The notes below the pieces were generated by a model, which searched no databases, was not told where the DNA came from, and saw nothing but the letters and a program-made list of their open reading frames with translations. A DNA stretch of 64,000 nt from Dryocola clanedunensis subsp. sulfonylureivorans (GTDB taxonomy: Bacteria > Pseudomonadota > Gammaproteobacteria > Enterobacterales > Enterobacteriaceae): NCBI RefSeq assembly GCF_016756775.1, contig NZ_JAERMU010000006.1, forward strand, positions 124,001 through 188,000. Direction: 5' to 3'. Numbering within the stretch: the first letter of the stretch is position 1; the number at the start of each line of letters is the position of its first letter. Shown in pieces: positions 28,857-39,332 of this stretch. Made by a program: the position numbers and the translations under genes.

Positions 28857-30523
28857 GCCTGGCTGACCTGCGCCAGCAGCGTTTGCAGAGCCTGCGCGCC
28901 GTCCGTTTCCGGCACGGTTATTTCAACTACCGTAGCCCGTGGCGATTTCCAGGCCTGCGTCACCACGCTCTCAAGATCGCTCCAGGAGGAAGGATTGTGG
29001 TAGGCCAGCCCGAACATCGCCGCCGCGTGAGAGAAGTTGACGTCCTGCGGCATGCAGTAGAAGCGCTCGCGCTCGGCGGCAGGCGTAGGCAGCAGCGAAA
29101 AGATTTGGCCGCCGTTGTTGTTCACCACCAGCAGCACAAAGGGCGCGGAAACCTGACGCAATAACGCCAGCGAGTTCATGTCGTAGAGTGCGGACAAATC
29201 CCCGACGATGGCAAGCGTGGGGCGAGCTGTCGCCCGCTGGACGCCAGCAGAAGTCGAAAGAAGACCGTCAATGCCGCTCGCGCCGCGGTTGCTGTAAACC
29301 GGGTAGCCCGCGGGCATCTGCGCAAAGGAGTCAACGAGGCGGACAATCAGGCTGTTGCCCACGAACAGCTGGCCCCCTTCGGGAAGGAGTTCCGGCAGGC
29401 GGGCAGCGACCTGGGCCTCGCCAAATTCGGCGGTGCCCAGCTTTACGGTATCCCGCGCCAGACGAGCCAAAGGCGCTAATTTTTCTGCCCAGGCAGATCG
29501 TTTTTCAGCCGGGTGAAGTTCCAGCCACTCGCCGATGTTAGCTGAAAGACGACGGCCACGATGGTTAGCGGGATCAAGCCTCCCCGGCAGCGGGTCGACA
29601 ATCCAGTACTCTTCCGGCTGGCAGGTGGCCTGCCATTGCAGTACGCGCTTGCCCGTGAGGCTGCTGCCGAACTGGATGATGATTTGCGCCTGGGCTAACT
29701 CCGTCGTTGCCTGACTGTTGCCGAGCCACAGGTCCGCACAGGGCAGCGGCTGCCCGGTTTGTGACAGCACGTCACCAATCAGCGGCCAGCCGAGCATTTT
29801 TGCCCATACGGCAACCTGAACGCCTTCTTCGGCGCTCATGCGTCCGGCCACCACCACGCCACGCTTCTGACGCCAGAAGAACCAGTCGCGCTGTTTAGCT
29901 ATTTCGTGCCCGTAGACTTCCCGCAGCCAGGGTTTATCCCCCTGCCACCAGTCGCCGAGTTCATTCAGCCAGCCGCTACCCGTTTCATCCGGCGCGCCAT
30001 ACAGGGGTTCCGCAAACGGGCAGTTGATATGCACGCCACCGCTCTGCTGCTGGCCCAGCGCGCTATCAATACTCGAAACCAGCCAGCGGGCAGGAATATC
30101 CTGCGTCGGACGCGGCAGGTTTACGCTAACCGTGGGATGAGAGGCGAACATGCCCGGCTGGCGAATCGCCTGGTTGGCGCCGCAGTCGATAAGTTCCGGC
30201 GGGCGATCCGCCGTCAGCAGAATGAGTTTCTCACCCGTCAGCCCCGCTTCAATCAGGGCGGGATAGAGATTCGCCACCGCCGTGCCGGAGGTCACAATCA
30301 CGGCCACGGGCTGGCCGCTCGCTTTCGCAAGACCTAATGCAAGATGGCCCAGCCCACGCTCATCAAAGTGGGTGTGGCAAATAAAAGCCTGATTCTCCGC
30401 AGCGGTTAAGGTCAGCGGCGTGGAACGAGAGCCTGGGGCAATGCAGACGTGGCGCACGCCGTGACGAGTGAGCGCTTCGAGGATCACCTGCGCCCAGCGG
30501 CGGTTAAACGAGCTTATCGACAT
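28853..30523 (-). CDS. menD: SEPHCHC synthase
   Basis: MenD is a thiamine-diphosphate enzyme that adds the succinic semialdehyde unit from 2-oxoglutarate to isochorismate. It is 556 aa, exactly the E. coli length when started at the ATG 30521-30523 ([15 protein letters not shown]), which has AGGA at 7 bp. A TTG six codons upstream gives the longer open frame. The N-terminal Pyr domain has [15 protein letters not shown] with the catalytic Glu. The C-terminal PP domain has [14 protein letters not shown] and [14 protein letters not shown]. Confidence 0.97.
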   Translation of the reverse strand: MSISSFNRRWAQVILEALTRHGVRHVCIAPGSRSTPLTLTAAENQAFICHTHFDERGLGHLALGLAKASGQPVAVIVTSGTAVANLYPALIEAGLTGEKLILLTADRPPELIDCGANQAIRQPGMFASHPTVSVNLPRPTQDIPARWLVSSIDSALGQQQSGGVHINCPFAEPLYGAPDETGSGWLNELGDWWQGDKPWLREVYGHEIAKQRDWFFWRQKRGVVVAGRMSAEEGVQVAVWAKMLGWPLIGDVLSQTGQPLPCADLWLGNSQATTELAQAQIIIQFGSSLTGKRVLQWQATCQPEEYWIVDPLPGRLDPANHRGRRLSANIGEWLELHPAEKRSAWAEKLAPLARLARDTVKLGTAEFGEAQVAARLPELLPEGGQLFVGNSLIVRLVDSFAQMPAGYPVYSNRGASGIDGLLSTSAGVQRATARPTLAIVGDLSALYDMNSLALLRQVSAPFVLLVVNNNGGQIFSLLPTPAAERERFYCMPQDVNFSHAAAMFGLAYHNPSSWSDLESVVTQAWKSPRATVVEITVPETDGAQALQTLLAQVSQA

Positions 30524-30605
30524 TTTCTGGTCCTGAGTCAAATTCGCTGACTCATTATAATTAATGCTGGAATGGTTATTTTGATATGAATCGGTAATGA
30601 ATCAT

Positions 30606-31907
30606 TCAGAAAGCTGTACTGGTCAGCAGGGTCCGTAAACTGGCCGCTTTATTTTCAATCTCCTGCCACTCTTGCTCCGGGTCAGAGCCGGCGATGATCC
30701 CCGCCCCCGCATAGAGCCGCACCGTGATATTGCTGACCTTTGCCGAACGCAGCGCCACGCAAAATTCGGTTTGCTGGCAGGAGAGATAACCAGCCGAACC
30801 GGCGTACCATTCACGATCGAAGGGTTCAAAATCGTTAATGAATGCCTTCGCGGATTCTCGCGGTAAACCGGCAACCGCCGCGGTTGGCTGCAGCTGTTCA
30901 AGGCAGACAGCGTCATCCGGCTGCGCGAGCTCGGTCCAGATACAGCGGCGAAGATGCTGTACCTTGCGCAGGCGAACCACCTGCGGAGGCAGCACGTCCA
31001 GCATGCCCGACTGATTTTTAAGACGTTCGCAGATATCTTCCACCACCAGCATGTTTTCACGCTGGTTTTTATCATCTTTCAGCAGCCACTGGCCCAGCGA
31101 CCAGGCGTGGTGATCGTCTACGTGATTAGCCACCGTTCCGGCCAGCGCCTCAGTGCGCAGCGCGGAGCCAATACGCCGCCACAGCCGCTCCGGGCTTGAG
31201 CCAAGGAAAGCGCTATCGGCATCAAAGACCATCATGAAATGGAAGCAGCGGGAGTTTACCCGACGGCTGGCGGCCATAAATGCCGCGGGAGAAACCGGGG
31301 CGGAGAAACGAAGGTCGGTGGCGCGGGCCAGCACGACCTTCTCCAGCTCGCCGTTGCCAATGGCCTGTGTTGCTTTGCCAATCAGGCGATACCAGTCATT
31401 CTGCCCCGGCTGATGCTGCTCGCTCATGCATTGCAGATGCAGGGGAAGCAAAGGTTTGGCCGGTAGCAGGTTGCCAATAAATGCAGCGGCTTCGCGCGCA
31501 TCTTCTTTGAGCGAGGTTTCACTATAGAGGTGCAGCCACAGGCAGGCTTTCCCCCCCTGACGCCGCCATTCAAGACGCGAGAGAAACAGGAAACCCTGCG
31601 CCGGGTCGAATGCATTCAGACCCCAGATACGCAGCGAAGGAATTTTTGCATACGTTTTGAGAAATGTCTGGGCTTCGGCCAGGGAAGAAAACTGCCGCAG
31701 GGAGCCCAGCGCCGCCACTTCATCGCTGCCCTCGCGTTGCTGCCAGTAGAACTGAGGGTACAGCTTCTGGCAGGCCAGCCAGGCCAGCGGATCGGAGTCA
31801 TCGCTCAGCGTGACGTCCACGCACAGACGGTGAAGCCCTGGCGCATCCGCAAATTCGCCTGTCAATGCAAGCTGGAGTTGTTGCAGCGCGACGGTTACTG
31901 AATTCAC
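30606..31907 (-). CDS. menF: Menaquinone-specific isochorismate synthase
   Basis: MenF converts chorismate to isochorismate, the first committed step of menaquinone synthesis. It is 433 aa (E. coli 431). The chorismate-binding domain covers the C-terminal half: KVVLARATDL with the catalytic Lys, LGSSPERLWRR, EALAGTV with the catalytic Glu, PTAAVAGLPRE and AGAGIIAGSDPEQEW. It is the first gene of the men operon, 82 bp before menD. elaB lies upstream behind its own terminator. Confidence 0.97.
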   Translation of the reverse strand: MNSVTVALQQLQLALTGEFADAPGLHRLCVDVTLSDDSDPLAWLACQKLYPQFYWQQREGSDEVAALGSLRQFSSLAEAQTFLKTYAKIPSLRIWGLNAFDPAQGFLFLSRLEWRRQGGKACLWLHLYSETSLKEDAREAAAFIGNLLPAKPLLPLHLQCMSEQHQPGQNDWYRLIGKATQAIGNGELEKVVLARATDLRFSAPVSPAAFMAASRRVNSRCFHFMMVFDADSAFLGSSPERLWRRIGSALRTEALAGTVANHVDDHHAWSLGQWLLKDDKNQRENMLVVEDICERLKNQSGMLDVLPPQVVRLRKVQHLRRCIWTELAQPDDAVCLEQLQPTAAVAGLPRESAKAFINDFEPFDREWYAGSAGYLSCQQTEFCVALRSAKVSNITVRLYAGAGIIAGSDPEQEWQEIENKAASLRTLLTSTAF

Positions 31908-31957
31908 GTTTACCTCACCTTCCCTGAAAACCCTCGATTATACGTGGACATGGCAGC

Positions 31958-31988
31958 AAAAAAAAATCCCACCCAGTAGGTAAGATTT
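31958..31988 (-). terminator. Rho-independent terminator of elaB
   Basis: On the minus strand AAATCTTACC pairs with GGGTGGGATTT (two G-U pairs, loop TACTG) followed by a run of eight or more T. It separates elaB from menF. Confidence 0.82.
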
Positions 31989-32029
31989 CTTTTTTCTGGC
32001 GCACGTTGAAAACATGCGCCAGTGCCGCT

Positions 32030-32329
32030 CTAGCGGCGGGCTAGCAGTAGCCCTAATACCAGGCCAACTGCGGCACCAACGCCAACGCCCTGCCAGGGTT
32101 TGTCGTGGACGTAATCATCAGCGCGGTACACGGCTTTTTTAGCGCGGTAATAGTAATTGTCAGAGGCGTTGCTGACCCGGTCTTTAACATCGTTTAATGC
32201 CTGTTCAGCACGCGCCTTAAGCTCAACGTATTTTTGGTCAGCAGGGTCACCGGAAGAACGCAGGACTTCCTCAAGCGTTTCACTCAACAGGGTCAGATCA
32301 TCATCAAGACGAGATTCATACGGTTGCAT
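32030..32329 (-). CDS. elaB: ElaB tail-anchored inner-membrane protein
   Basis: A 99-aa protein of the DUF883/YqjD family (E. coli ElaB 101 aa). These are stationary-phase, ribosome-associated proteins tied to the inner membrane. An amphipathic helical body (DDDLTLLSETLEEVLRSSGD onward) is followed by a glycine-rich C-terminal membrane helix GVGVGAAVGLVLGLLLARR ending in two Arg. The ATG is preceded by GGAGAACAAC. It has its own terminator downstream. Confidence 0.95.
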   Translation of the reverse strand: MQPYESRLDDDLTLLSETLEEVLRSSGDPADQKYVELKARAEQALNDVKDRVSNASDNYYYRAKKAVYRADDYVHDKPWQGVGVGAAVGLVLGLLLARR

Positions 32330-32422
32330 TGTTGTTCTCCGTGTTATTTCCGGGAAAAGGAAGGAAATTTGCTCGTTCGCTAACTATAGACAAAGAGCGT
32401 GCTTCTTGCCTGTCCGCGACGT

Positions 32423-32872
32423 TTAACGATTCGCCATGCCGACATGAGGAATGCCGTCTTCGTCGTAAACTTCCGTCACCGGCTTAAAACCGAAGTGGGC
32501 GTAGAAGGACTGCAAATGTGCCTGCGCCCCCAGATAAACCGTGGTCTGCGGCCAGTGCTGCTCGCATGAAGCCATTGCCTGCTCCATCAGCTTATAGCCC
32601 AGCTTTTCACCGCGCGCCGCCGGGTCGATAATGACCCGACCAATCACCACCGGCTCAAGGTCATTGCCGCTTTTCAAAATACGGGCGTAGGCCGCAAGCT
32701 TGCCGTCGCGCCAGCCGAGCAGATGACGATTTTCGCCGACCAGATCGTCACCGTCGATATCCTGATACGGGCAGTTTTGTTCGACGATAAATACCGCGTT
32801 ACGCAGGGCCAGCACGCTGTAGAGATCGCTGACGCTGAGTTCGGAGTGATGCAGGTCTTGCCAGATTAACAT
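32423..32872 (-). CDS. elaA: ElaA GNAT-family acetyltransferase
   Basis: A 149-aa GNAT-fold N-acyltransferase of unknown substrate (E. coli ElaA 153 aa). The acetyl-CoA-binding motif A is VIGRVIIDPAARGEKLGYKL near residue 75. The family N-terminus WQDLHHSELSV and the motif EQNCPYQDIDGDDL are present. The ATG at 32870-32872 has AAGGA at 8 bp. A longer frame runs 15 codons upstream into the nuo terminator and is rejected. Confidence 0.95.
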   Translation of the reverse strand: MLIWQDLHHSELSVSDLYSVLALRNAVFIVEQNCPYQDIDGDDLVGENRHLLGWRDGKLAAYARILKSGNDLEPVVIGRVIIDPAARGEKLGYKLMEQAMASCEQHWPQTTVYLGAQAHLQSFYAHFGFKPVTEVYDEDGIPHVGMANR

Positions 32873-32917
32873 GCTGATGTTCCTTATTTTCTCGACGGGA
32901 GAGTTATCTTCCCCCAT

Positions 32918-32946
32918 AAAAAAACCGCCGACAAGCGGCGGTTTTT
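32918..32946 (-). terminator. Rho-independent terminator of the nuo operon
   Basis: Read on the minus strand, AAAACCGCCG, loop CTTGT, CGGCGGTTTT with a run of seven T ends the transcript about 20 bp after the nuoN stop. Confidence 0.95.
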
Positions 32947-32962
32947 CAAAGCAGGGCTCAGC

Positions 32963-34420
32963 TTACATCAATGGCTTCGCTAACTGTACCAGCTCGATAA
33001 GCGGCTGCGGGTAAACGCCCAGCAGCAGCACCAGCACGGCAGAGATCAGCACCACTACGCCGCCCGCGGTAAACGCCCAGTTCCCCGGGGTGTCGCGGTT
33101 GAGCTGCTGAGGCGCGCTCAGATACAGGCTCACGGTGACGCGCAGGTAGTAATACAGGCCGATGGCGCTACCCAGCACTACTGCGCCGGTCAGCCACCAC
33201 AGGTGCGCCTGAACGCCCACTGCGATGATGTAGAACTTACCGATGAAGCCCAGCGTCATTGGGATGCCCGCCAGGGACAGCATCATCACGGTCATGACCG
33301 CTGACAGAACCGGTTTGTGCCAGAACAGACCACGGTAGGAGTACAGGGAATCTGCATCCGGGCCACGGTACGGGCTGGACATCAGGCTGACCACGCCGAA
33401 CGCGCCGAGGCTGCTGAACAGGTAACCTGCCAGGTAAACGCCGACGGATTCCATGGACATGCTGCCGTTTTGCATGGCAATCAGCGCTACCATCAGATAA
33501 CCCAGGTGTGCGATGGAGGAGTAGCCGAGCAGACGCTTGATGTTGGTCTGGCTCAGGGCCATCAGGTTACCGAAGAGGATGGAGACGAAGGCGATAATGC
33601 CCAGCACCACGCGAACGGCCTCGCTGTCACCAATTGGTGCATAGAGGAACAGACGCATCACCACGCCAAAGATGGCGATTTTGCTGGCGGTAGCCAGGAA
33701 GGTGGAAACCGGAGCAGGCGCGCCCTGGTAAACGTCTGGCGTCCACAGGTGGAACGGCACCAGCGACAGCTTGAAGCCCAGACCAACGATCATCAGGCCC
33801 AGACCCGCCAGCAGCAGCGGCTCGTGCAGCATGTTGTCCGCCAGGCTCTTGCCGAGGCTAACAAACGACAGGCTGCCGGACTCTGCGTACACCAGCGCCA
33901 TACCGAACAGCAGGAAAGAAGAGGCCGCAGCGGACAGAATCATGTACTTGATGCTGGCCTCCAGCGAGCGTTTCTGTCGGAAAGCGTAGCCAATCAGGCC
34001 GAACAGCGGCAGTGAAATCAGCTCAATGCCGAGGAACAGCGCGGCCAGATGGTTGGCGTTCGCCAGCAGAATCCCGCCCAGGGCGGCAATCAGCACCAGC
34101 AGATAGAACTCTTCTTTGTTGTCGGTATAGCCCTGCAACCAAGGGTACGCGAAGGTACAGGTTGCGAGGCTTGCCAGCAGCACCAGCCCGGTATAGAGCA
34201 TGGCGTAGCCGTCAACGCGCATCAGCGGGGTGACATCCATCGCACCGGCCTGCCCTACAAACCACAGGGAGACGAGTGCCGCGTTAAGCCCGATAACGGA
34301 CAGTGTTGCATTAACAAAATGGTCGCGTCGCCACGCTATGGAGAGCATCACAACCACCACCGTCAATCCGACGATCAACAGCGGCAGCAGCGCGATCAAA
34401 TGTTGAGGAGTTATAGTCAT
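32963..34420 (-). CDS. nuoN: NADH-quinone oxidoreductase subunit N
   Basis: An antiporter-like membrane subunit of complex I, one of the three proton-pumping modules of the membrane arm. It is 485 aa with 14 helices, the E. coli length. The conserved Lys/Glu channel residues lie within [19 protein letters not shown] and the [13 protein letters not shown] helix. Last gene of the operon, starting 6 bp after nuoM. Confidence 0.98.
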   Translation of the reverse strand: MTITPQHLIALLPLLIVGLTVVVVMLSIAWRRDHFVNATLSVIGLNAALVSLWFVGQAGAMDVTPLMRVDGYAMLYTGLVLLASLATCTFAYPWLQGYTDNKEEFYLLVLIAALGGILLANANHLAALFLGIELISLPLFGLIGYAFRQKRSLEASIKYMILSAAASSFLLFGMALVYAESGSLSFVSLGKSLADNMLHEPLLLAGLGLMIVGLGFKLSLVPFHLWTPDVYQGAPAPVSTFLATASKIAIFGVVMRLFLYAPIGDSEAVRVVLGIIAFVSILFGNLMALSQTNIKRLLGYSSIAHLGYLMVALIAMQNGSMSMESVGVYLAGYLFSSLGAFGVVSLMSSPYRGPDADSLYSYRGLFWHKPVLSAVMTVMMLSLAGIPMTLGFIGKFYIIAVGVQAHLWWLTGAVVLGSAIGLYYYLRVTVSLYLSAPQQLNRDTPGNWAFTAGGVVVLISAVLVLLLGVYPQPLIELVQLAKPLM

Positions 34421-34426
34421 GGCGAA

Positions 34427-35956
34427 TTACGGCCTTGTAGTTGAAATTGAACTGCTAAACCACTGCTGAACATTGCTCATCGCAGCGTGCGAGGTATCCA
34501 GAATTGGCTGTGGATAGAAGCCCAGCAGGACCAGCAGCACCACCAGCAACAGGATGATAAAGAACTCGCGCAGCGACATGCCCGGCAGCTGTTTATCGCT
34601 GATTTCGCTCTTCGCTTTACCGAAGTAGGCGCGATGCAGCATCGCCAGGGAGTACACAGAAGCAAACACCAGACCGAAGGTGGAGATCACAGTGATCACC
34701 GGCACGGTGTGGAAGCTGCCGAACAGGATCATGAACTCACCGACGAAGTTACCGGTGCCCGGCATCCCGAGGGTTGCCACAGCAAAGAACATCGACAGAC
34801 CCGGCAGCCATTTGATTTTGTTCCACAGGCCGCCCATCAGACGCATGTCACGGGTGTGCAGACGCTCGTAGAGCTGACCACAGATGATGAACATACCCGC
34901 CGCGGAAAGGCCGTGGGCAATCATCTGGATAACCGCGCCCTGGTAGGCGAGCTGGTTGCCGGTGTAGATAGCAATCAGTACGAAGCCCATGTGGGAAACG
35001 GAGGTATAAGCAATCAGACGTTTGATATCGGTCTGCGCGAAGGCCATCCACGCACCGTAGAAGATACCGATGACGCCCAGCCACATAGCGATTGGGGCAA
35101 ACTCAGCGGAAGCCTCCGGGAAGAGCGGCAGCGAGAAGCGCAGCAGGCCGTAAGCCGCGGTTTTCAGCAAGATACCCGCCAGGTCAACGGAACCCGCCGT
35201 TGGCGCCTGAGAGTGAGCATCCGGCAGCCAGCCGTGCAGCGGCACCACCGGCATTTTCACCGCAAACGCAATGAAGAAGCCGAGCATCAGCAGCCACTGC
35301 ACACCGTGGGACATCGGCGTTTTCAGCAGCAGCTCATAGTTGAAGGTCCAGACGCCGGTTGCGTTGTAGTGCACGAACACCAGGCCAAGAATAGCAATCA
35401 GCATCACCAGGCCGCTTGCCTGGGTATAGATGAAGAACTTGGTCGCAGCGGTAATACGCGTCTTCCCGTCGGAGGCTTTGTGGCCCCACAGCGCGATCAG
35501 GAAGTACATCGGCACCAGCATCATTTCCCAGAAGAAGAAGAACAGGAACATGTCGATGGCAAGGAACACGCCGATAACGCCACCGAGGATCCACATCAGG
35601 TTGAGGTGGAAGAAGCCCTGATACTTTTCAATCTCGTTCCAGGAACAGAGTACTGCCAGCACGCCGAGCAGACCGGTCAGCACGACCATCAGCAGCGACA
35701 GGCCGTCCAGCGCTAAGTGGATTTCAATCCCGAAGCGGGGGATCCACGGCAGAACAAATTCAGACTGCCACTGCGGCAGGCCAGCGGCCTGCGTCAGCGT
35801 GTAGCCGCCGGCTAACCACAGTTGCAGCGAGAGAGCCAGCGTCAGCCCCATGGTCACCAGCGCGATCCAGCGCGGCACTTTTACGCCGAAGCGCTCAGTT
35901 TGCCAGCAGAGGAAGCCGCCGATAAAGGGGATTAATATTAGCCAGGGTAATAGCAT
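34427..35956 (-). CDS. nuoM: NADH-quinone oxidoreductase subunit M
   Basis: A 509-aa antiporter-like proton-channel subunit with 14 helices, the E. coli length. It has the proton_antipo_M signatures FFWEMMLVPMYFLIALWG (conserved Glu), PVVPLHGWLPDAHSQAPT and RLIAYTSVSHMGFVL. It follows nuoL after an unusually long 117-bp gap that holds a REP-like palindrome. Confidence 0.98.
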   Translation of the reverse strand: MLLPWLILIPFIGGFLCWQTERFGVKVPRWIALVTMGLTLALSLQLWLAGGYTLTQAAGLPQWQSEFVLPWIPRFGIEIHLALDGLSLLMVVLTGLLGVLAVLCSWNEIEKYQGFFHLNLMWILGGVIGVFLAIDMFLFFFFWEMMLVPMYFLIALWGHKASDGKTRITAATKFFIYTQASGLVMLIAILGLVFVHYNATGVWTFNYELLLKTPMSHGVQWLLMLGFFIAFAVKMPVVPLHGWLPDAHSQAPTAGSVDLAGILLKTAAYGLLRFSLPLFPEASAEFAPIAMWLGVIGIFYGAWMAFAQTDIKRLIAYTSVSHMGFVLIAIYTGNQLAYQGAVIQMIAHGLSAAGMFIICGQLYERLHTRDMRLMGGLWNKIKWLPGLSMFFAVATLGMPGTGNFVGEFMILFGSFHTVPVITVISTFGLVFASVYSLAMLHRAYFGKAKSEISDKQLPGMSLREFFIILLLVVLLVLLGFYPQPILDTSHAAMSNVQQWFSSSISTTRP

Positions 35957-36013
35957 GGCATTTGTGTCCCTAAGTCAAAATAAACCAAAACATCACTCAC
36001 CTCCCCTTCCCGG

Positions 36014-36044
36014 GTAGGGTGGATAAGCGTTAGCGTCATCCACC
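36014..36044. repeat. REP-like palindrome inside the nuo operon (nuoL-nuoM gap)
   Basis: GTAGGGTGGATAAGCGTTAG followed by CGTCATCCACC: the arms GGTGGAT and ATCCACC surround the REP core. It lies in the 117-bp gap between two complex I genes that must be co-expressed. Confidence 0.8.
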
Positions 36045-36073
36045 AATTGCACCCGAGCGGGGAACGAAAGGAA

Positions 36074-37915
36074 TTAGCGCAAGACCAACAGCAGGCCCAG
36101 AACCACCACCGCACCAATGCTCATTGAAGCCACATACCAGCGCAGATAACCGTTCTCGCTCACCAGCAGGCCGCGGCCCCCGAAGCGGGCAAGGACTGCC
36201 GGAATGTTCATCAGCGAGTTCAGCGGATCTCGCTTCAGCAGCCAGGCAATGCCGAGGAATGGCTTAACGAAGACTTTGTCGTACAGCCAGTCGAAGCCCC
36301 AGGCATGGAACCACCAGGTCCCGAAGAAGCGGCCCGGCGCGCTGTTAGCGATAGCCGTCACCAGCGTACGTTTGCCCAGCCACAGCCATGCTGCAATCAG
36401 GATGCCCGCGATGGCGACAACGCCAGAGGTTATCTCGAGCGTCAGCACGCTAGCGTGCGCAAGTTCAGCCGTTGCCGGCAGCACGCCCGCTAACGGTGGA
36501 ACAATCATTGCGCCAACGAAGGTGGACAGCACCAGCAGCACAATCAGCGGCAGGTGGTGAGTAATGCCTTTACCCGCGTGAGCGTGGATCTGCTCTTTAC
36601 CGTGGAAGACGATGAAGATCATACGGAAGGTATACAGGGAGGTCATAAACGCACCGACCAGACCTGCAATCATCAGATTCATATGACCGTTTGCCAGCGC
36701 ACCGGCAAGGATTTCGTCTTTACTGAAGAAGCCTGCGGTAATCAGCGGCAGAGCGGACAGCGCCGCGCCACCGACCAGGAAGCAGACATACACCAGCGGA
36801 ATGGACTTACGCAGGCCACCCATTTTGAAGATGTTTTGCTCGTGGTGACAGGCCAGAATCACCGAACCGGATGACAGGAACAGCAGCGCCTTGAAGAACG
36901 CGTGGGTCATCAGGTGGAAGATAGCCGCATCCCACGCCTGTACGCCCAGCGCCAGGAACATGTAGCCAATCTGGCTCATGGTCGAGTAAGCAAGCACGCG
37001 TTTGATGTCGGTCTGCACCAGGGCCGCAAAGCCCGCCATCACCAGAGTGATCGCGCCCACGATACCGACCAGATGCAGCACTTCAGGCGTCATCAGGAAC
37101 AGGCCGTGAGTACGGGCAATCAGGTAGACGCCAGCGGTAACCATGGTGGCAGCGTGGATCAGCGCAGAAACAGGCGTTGGACCTGCCATCGCATCCGCAA
37201 GCCAGGTTTGCAGCGGAAGCTGTGCAGATTTACCAACCGCACCGCCCAACAGCATCAGGGTTGCCCAGGTGAGCATCTGATTGCCAGCGGCGAAGTGCGC
37301 AGGCGCCAGCTCCACCATTTCGCGGAAGTTCAGCGTGCCCAGCTCGTTGTAAAGGATGAACAGCGCGAAAGCGAGGAACACGTCACCCACACGGGTAACC
37401 ACGAACGCTTTCATAGCCGCCGCACCGTTCTTCGGATCGGTGTAGTAGAACCCGATCAGCAGATACGAGCACAGGCCCACGCCTTCCCAACCGAGATACA
37501 TCAGCAGCAGGTTATCGCCCAGCACCAGCACAACCATGCTTGCGATAAACAGGTTGGTGTAGGCGAAGAAGCGGGAGTAGCCCTCTTCCCCACGCATATA
37601 CCAGGAGGCGAACATGTGGATCAGGAAGCCAACGCCGGTCACCACGGAGAGCATGGTCAGCGACAGGCCGTCCAGCACCAGGTTGAAGCCGATGTTGAAA
37701 TCACCCACCGACATCCAGGTCCACAGCGGCTGCACGAACGCCTGACGGCCGTTGTTGAAGAAATCAACGCCCGCAATGGCGGTAACCAGCGCGGCCAGGC
37801 CGATAGAGCCAATCCCGACGGTGGCAGACAGGTTTTCAGACCAGCGGCCACGGGAAAATGCCAACAGAACAAAGCCAATAAATGGCAAAAGAATGGTTAA
37901 CCAGAGAAGGTTCAT
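36074..37915 (-). CDS. nuoL: NADH-quinone oxidoreductase subunit L
   Basis: The distal antiporter-like subunit of complex I, 613 aa as in E. coli. Fourteen channel helices are followed by the long amphipathic lateral helix that runs along the membrane arm, and a last anchor helix. Signatures: [18 protein letters not shown] with the conserved Glu, [20 protein letters not shown] with Lys/His channel residues, and [15 protein letters not shown]. It overlaps nuoK by 4 bp. Confidence 0.98.
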   Translation of the reverse strand: MNLLWLTILLPFIGFVLLAFSRGRWSENLSATVGIGSIGLAALVTAIAGVDFFNNGRQAFVQPLWTWMSVGDFNIGFNLVLDGLSLTMLSVVTGVGFLIHMFASWYMRGEEGYSRFFAYTNLFIASMVVLVLGDNLLLMYLGWEGVGLCSYLLIGFYYTDPKNGAAAMKAFVVTRVGDVFLAFALFILYNELGTLNFREMVELAPAHFAAGNQMLTWATLMLLGGAVGKSAQLPLQTWLADAMAGPTPVSALIHAATMVTAGVYLIARTHGLFLMTPEVLHLVGIVGAITLVMAGFAALVQTDIKRVLAYSTMSQIGYMFLALGVQAWDAAIFHLMTHAFFKALLFLSSGSVILACHHEQNIFKMGGLRKSIPLVYVCFLVGGAALSALPLITAGFFSKDEILAGALANGHMNLMIAGLVGAFMTSLYTFRMIFIVFHGKEQIHAHAGKGITHHLPLIVLLVLSTFVGAMIVPPLAGVLPATAELAHASVLTLEITSGVVAIAGILIAAWLWLGKRTLVTAIANSAPGRFFGTWWFHAWGFDWLYDKVFVKPFLGIAWLLKRDPLNSLMNIPAVLARFGGRGLLVSENGYLRWYVASMSIGAVVVLGLLLVLR

Positions 37916-38214
37916 CCACGCATCTCACTTACTGAATCGATATTCAGATTCTGGCGACGACGATGGAGCTGCAGTAACAGCGCGAGGCCAATACTGGCTT
38001 CGGCGGCCGCTAAGCTAATCGCCAGGATATACATCACCTGACCGTCGGCCTGGCCCCAATAACTACCGGCAACCACAAATGCGAGCGCCGCGGCGTTAAT
38101 CATGATTTCCAGGCTAATCAGCATGAAAAGCAGGTTGCGACGGATAACCAGACCCGTCAGACCCAGCACAAACAAAATGGCAGCGAGGATGAGTCCATGT
38201 TGCAACGGGATCAT
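37912..38214 (-). CDS. nuoK: NADH-quinone oxidoreductase subunit K
   Basis: A 100-aa membrane subunit (MrpC/ND4L-like) with three helices and the two buried Glu residues of the proton path, in [15 protein letters not shown] and [18 protein letters not shown]. It overlaps nuoJ and nuoL by 4 bp at each end, so the three genes are translationally coupled. Confidence 0.98.
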   Translation of the reverse strand: MIPLQHGLILAAILFVLGLTGLVIRRNLLFMLISLEIMINAAALAFVVAGSYWGQADGQVMYILAISLAAAEASIGLALLLQLHRRRQNLNIDSVSEMRG

Positions 38215-38765
38215 ACGTTCTCCTCCGTTTTTCTTTTTGTAGCCATTTCTGGACGGTTGCTCAGCACTTCACCTGTGCGGTCTTCACGACCCAGGTGGAA
38301 GGCGACAATCAGACCCGCCAGCAGCAGCATGGATGCCAGCTCAACGGCCAGAACGTATGGCCCGAACAGCGCGATGCCGACCTGCTTCGCGTCAATTGCC
38401 GTGCCGTCGATACCCTGGTCGTTAAGACCCAGAATCGCGTAAACCAGCACGGCCAGCAGGATGGCGGACAGGACGCCCGGCCCAATCCACAGCTGCGGCT
38501 TCAGCCACTCACGCTCCTGCTGCACCACGGAGTTACCCAGGTTAAGCATCATGACCACGAAGACGAACAGCACCATGATGGCCCCGGCGTAAACGATAAT
38601 CTCCAGCGCACCGGCAAAATACGCGCCGAGTGAGAAGAACACCCCGGCGATAGAGAGCAGAGAGATAATCAGATACAGCAGCGCATGCACCGGATTACTG
38701 TGCGTGATCACCCGCAGGGTGGTCAGGATCGCCACTAAGGCGCATATATAAAAAGCGAATTCCAT
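38211..38765 (-). CDS. nuoJ: NADH-quinone oxidoreductase subunit J
   Basis: A 184-aa ND6-like membrane subunit with five helices, the E. coli length. The third helix carries the conserved [19 protein letters not shown], which includes the pi-bulge region that couples quinone reduction to proton movement. A soluble charged tail follows. Starts 10 bp after nuoI. Confidence 0.98.
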   Translation of the reverse strand: MEFAFYICALVAILTTLRVITHSNPVHALLYLIISLLSIAGVFFSLGAYFAGALEIIVYAGAIMVLFVFVVMMLNLGNSVVQQEREWLKPQLWIGPGVLSAILLAVLVYAILGLNDQGIDGTAIDAKQVGIALFGPYVLAVELASMLLLAGLIVAFHLGREDRTGEVLSNRPEMATKRKTEENV

Positions 38766-38775
38766 TCCTGACTCC

Positions 38776-39318
38776 TTAAGGTAACAGGCCTTTGACGTCG
38801 ATAGGCTTGGCTTCGTTTTCCGCTTCGCCCTTATCTTTGCCGTCGATTGCCATGCCTGCCATCCGGTAGAAGTTATATTCCGGGTATTTGCCCGGACCGG
38901 AAATCAGCAGGTCCTCTTTTTCGTAAACCAGATCCTGACGCTTAAACTCACCCAGTTCGAAATCCGGGGTCAGCTGAATCGCCGTTGTTGGACAGGCTTC
39001 TTCGCACAGGCCGCAGAAGATGCAGCGTGAGAAGTTAATGCGGAAGAATTCCGGATACCAGCGGCCGTCTTTGGTCTCTGCTTTTTGCAAAGAGATACAG
39101 CCAACCGGGCAGGCAACCGCACACAGGTTACAGGCAACGCAACGCTCCTCGCCGTCCGGATCGCGCGTCAGCACGATACGGCCACGGTAGCGCGGCGGCA
39201 GATACACTGGTTCTTCCGGATACATCTGCGTTTCGCGTTTCGCGAAGGCGTGCAGACCGATCATCCAGATACTGCGTACCTGGGTGCCGAAACCAACCAC
39301 TAACTCTTTCAATGTCAT
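38776..39318 (-). CDS. nuoI: NADH-quinone oxidoreductase subunit I
   Basis: A 180-aa peripheral-arm subunit carrying the two [4Fe-4S] clusters N6a and N6b. The two ferredoxin motifs are complete: [15 protein letters not shown] and [15 protein letters not shown]. The N-terminal stretch anchors it to the membrane arm. Starts 14 bp after nuoH. Confidence 0.99.
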   Translation of the reverse strand: MTLKELVVGFGTQVRSIWMIGLHAFAKRETQMYPEEPVYLPPRYRGRIVLTRDPDGEERCVACNLCAVACPVGCISLQKAETKDGRWYPEFFRINFSRCIFCGLCEEACPTTAIQLTPDFELGEFKRQDLVYEKEDLLISGPGKYPEYNFYRMAGMAIDGKDKGEAENEAKPIDVKGLLP

Positions 39319-39332
39319 GGTTTTTTCACCCC

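Noticed and set aside
34487-35716. A 409-codon open frame antisense to nuoM
   Set aside because: Gln/His-rich translation typical of the reverse strand of a membrane-protein gene.
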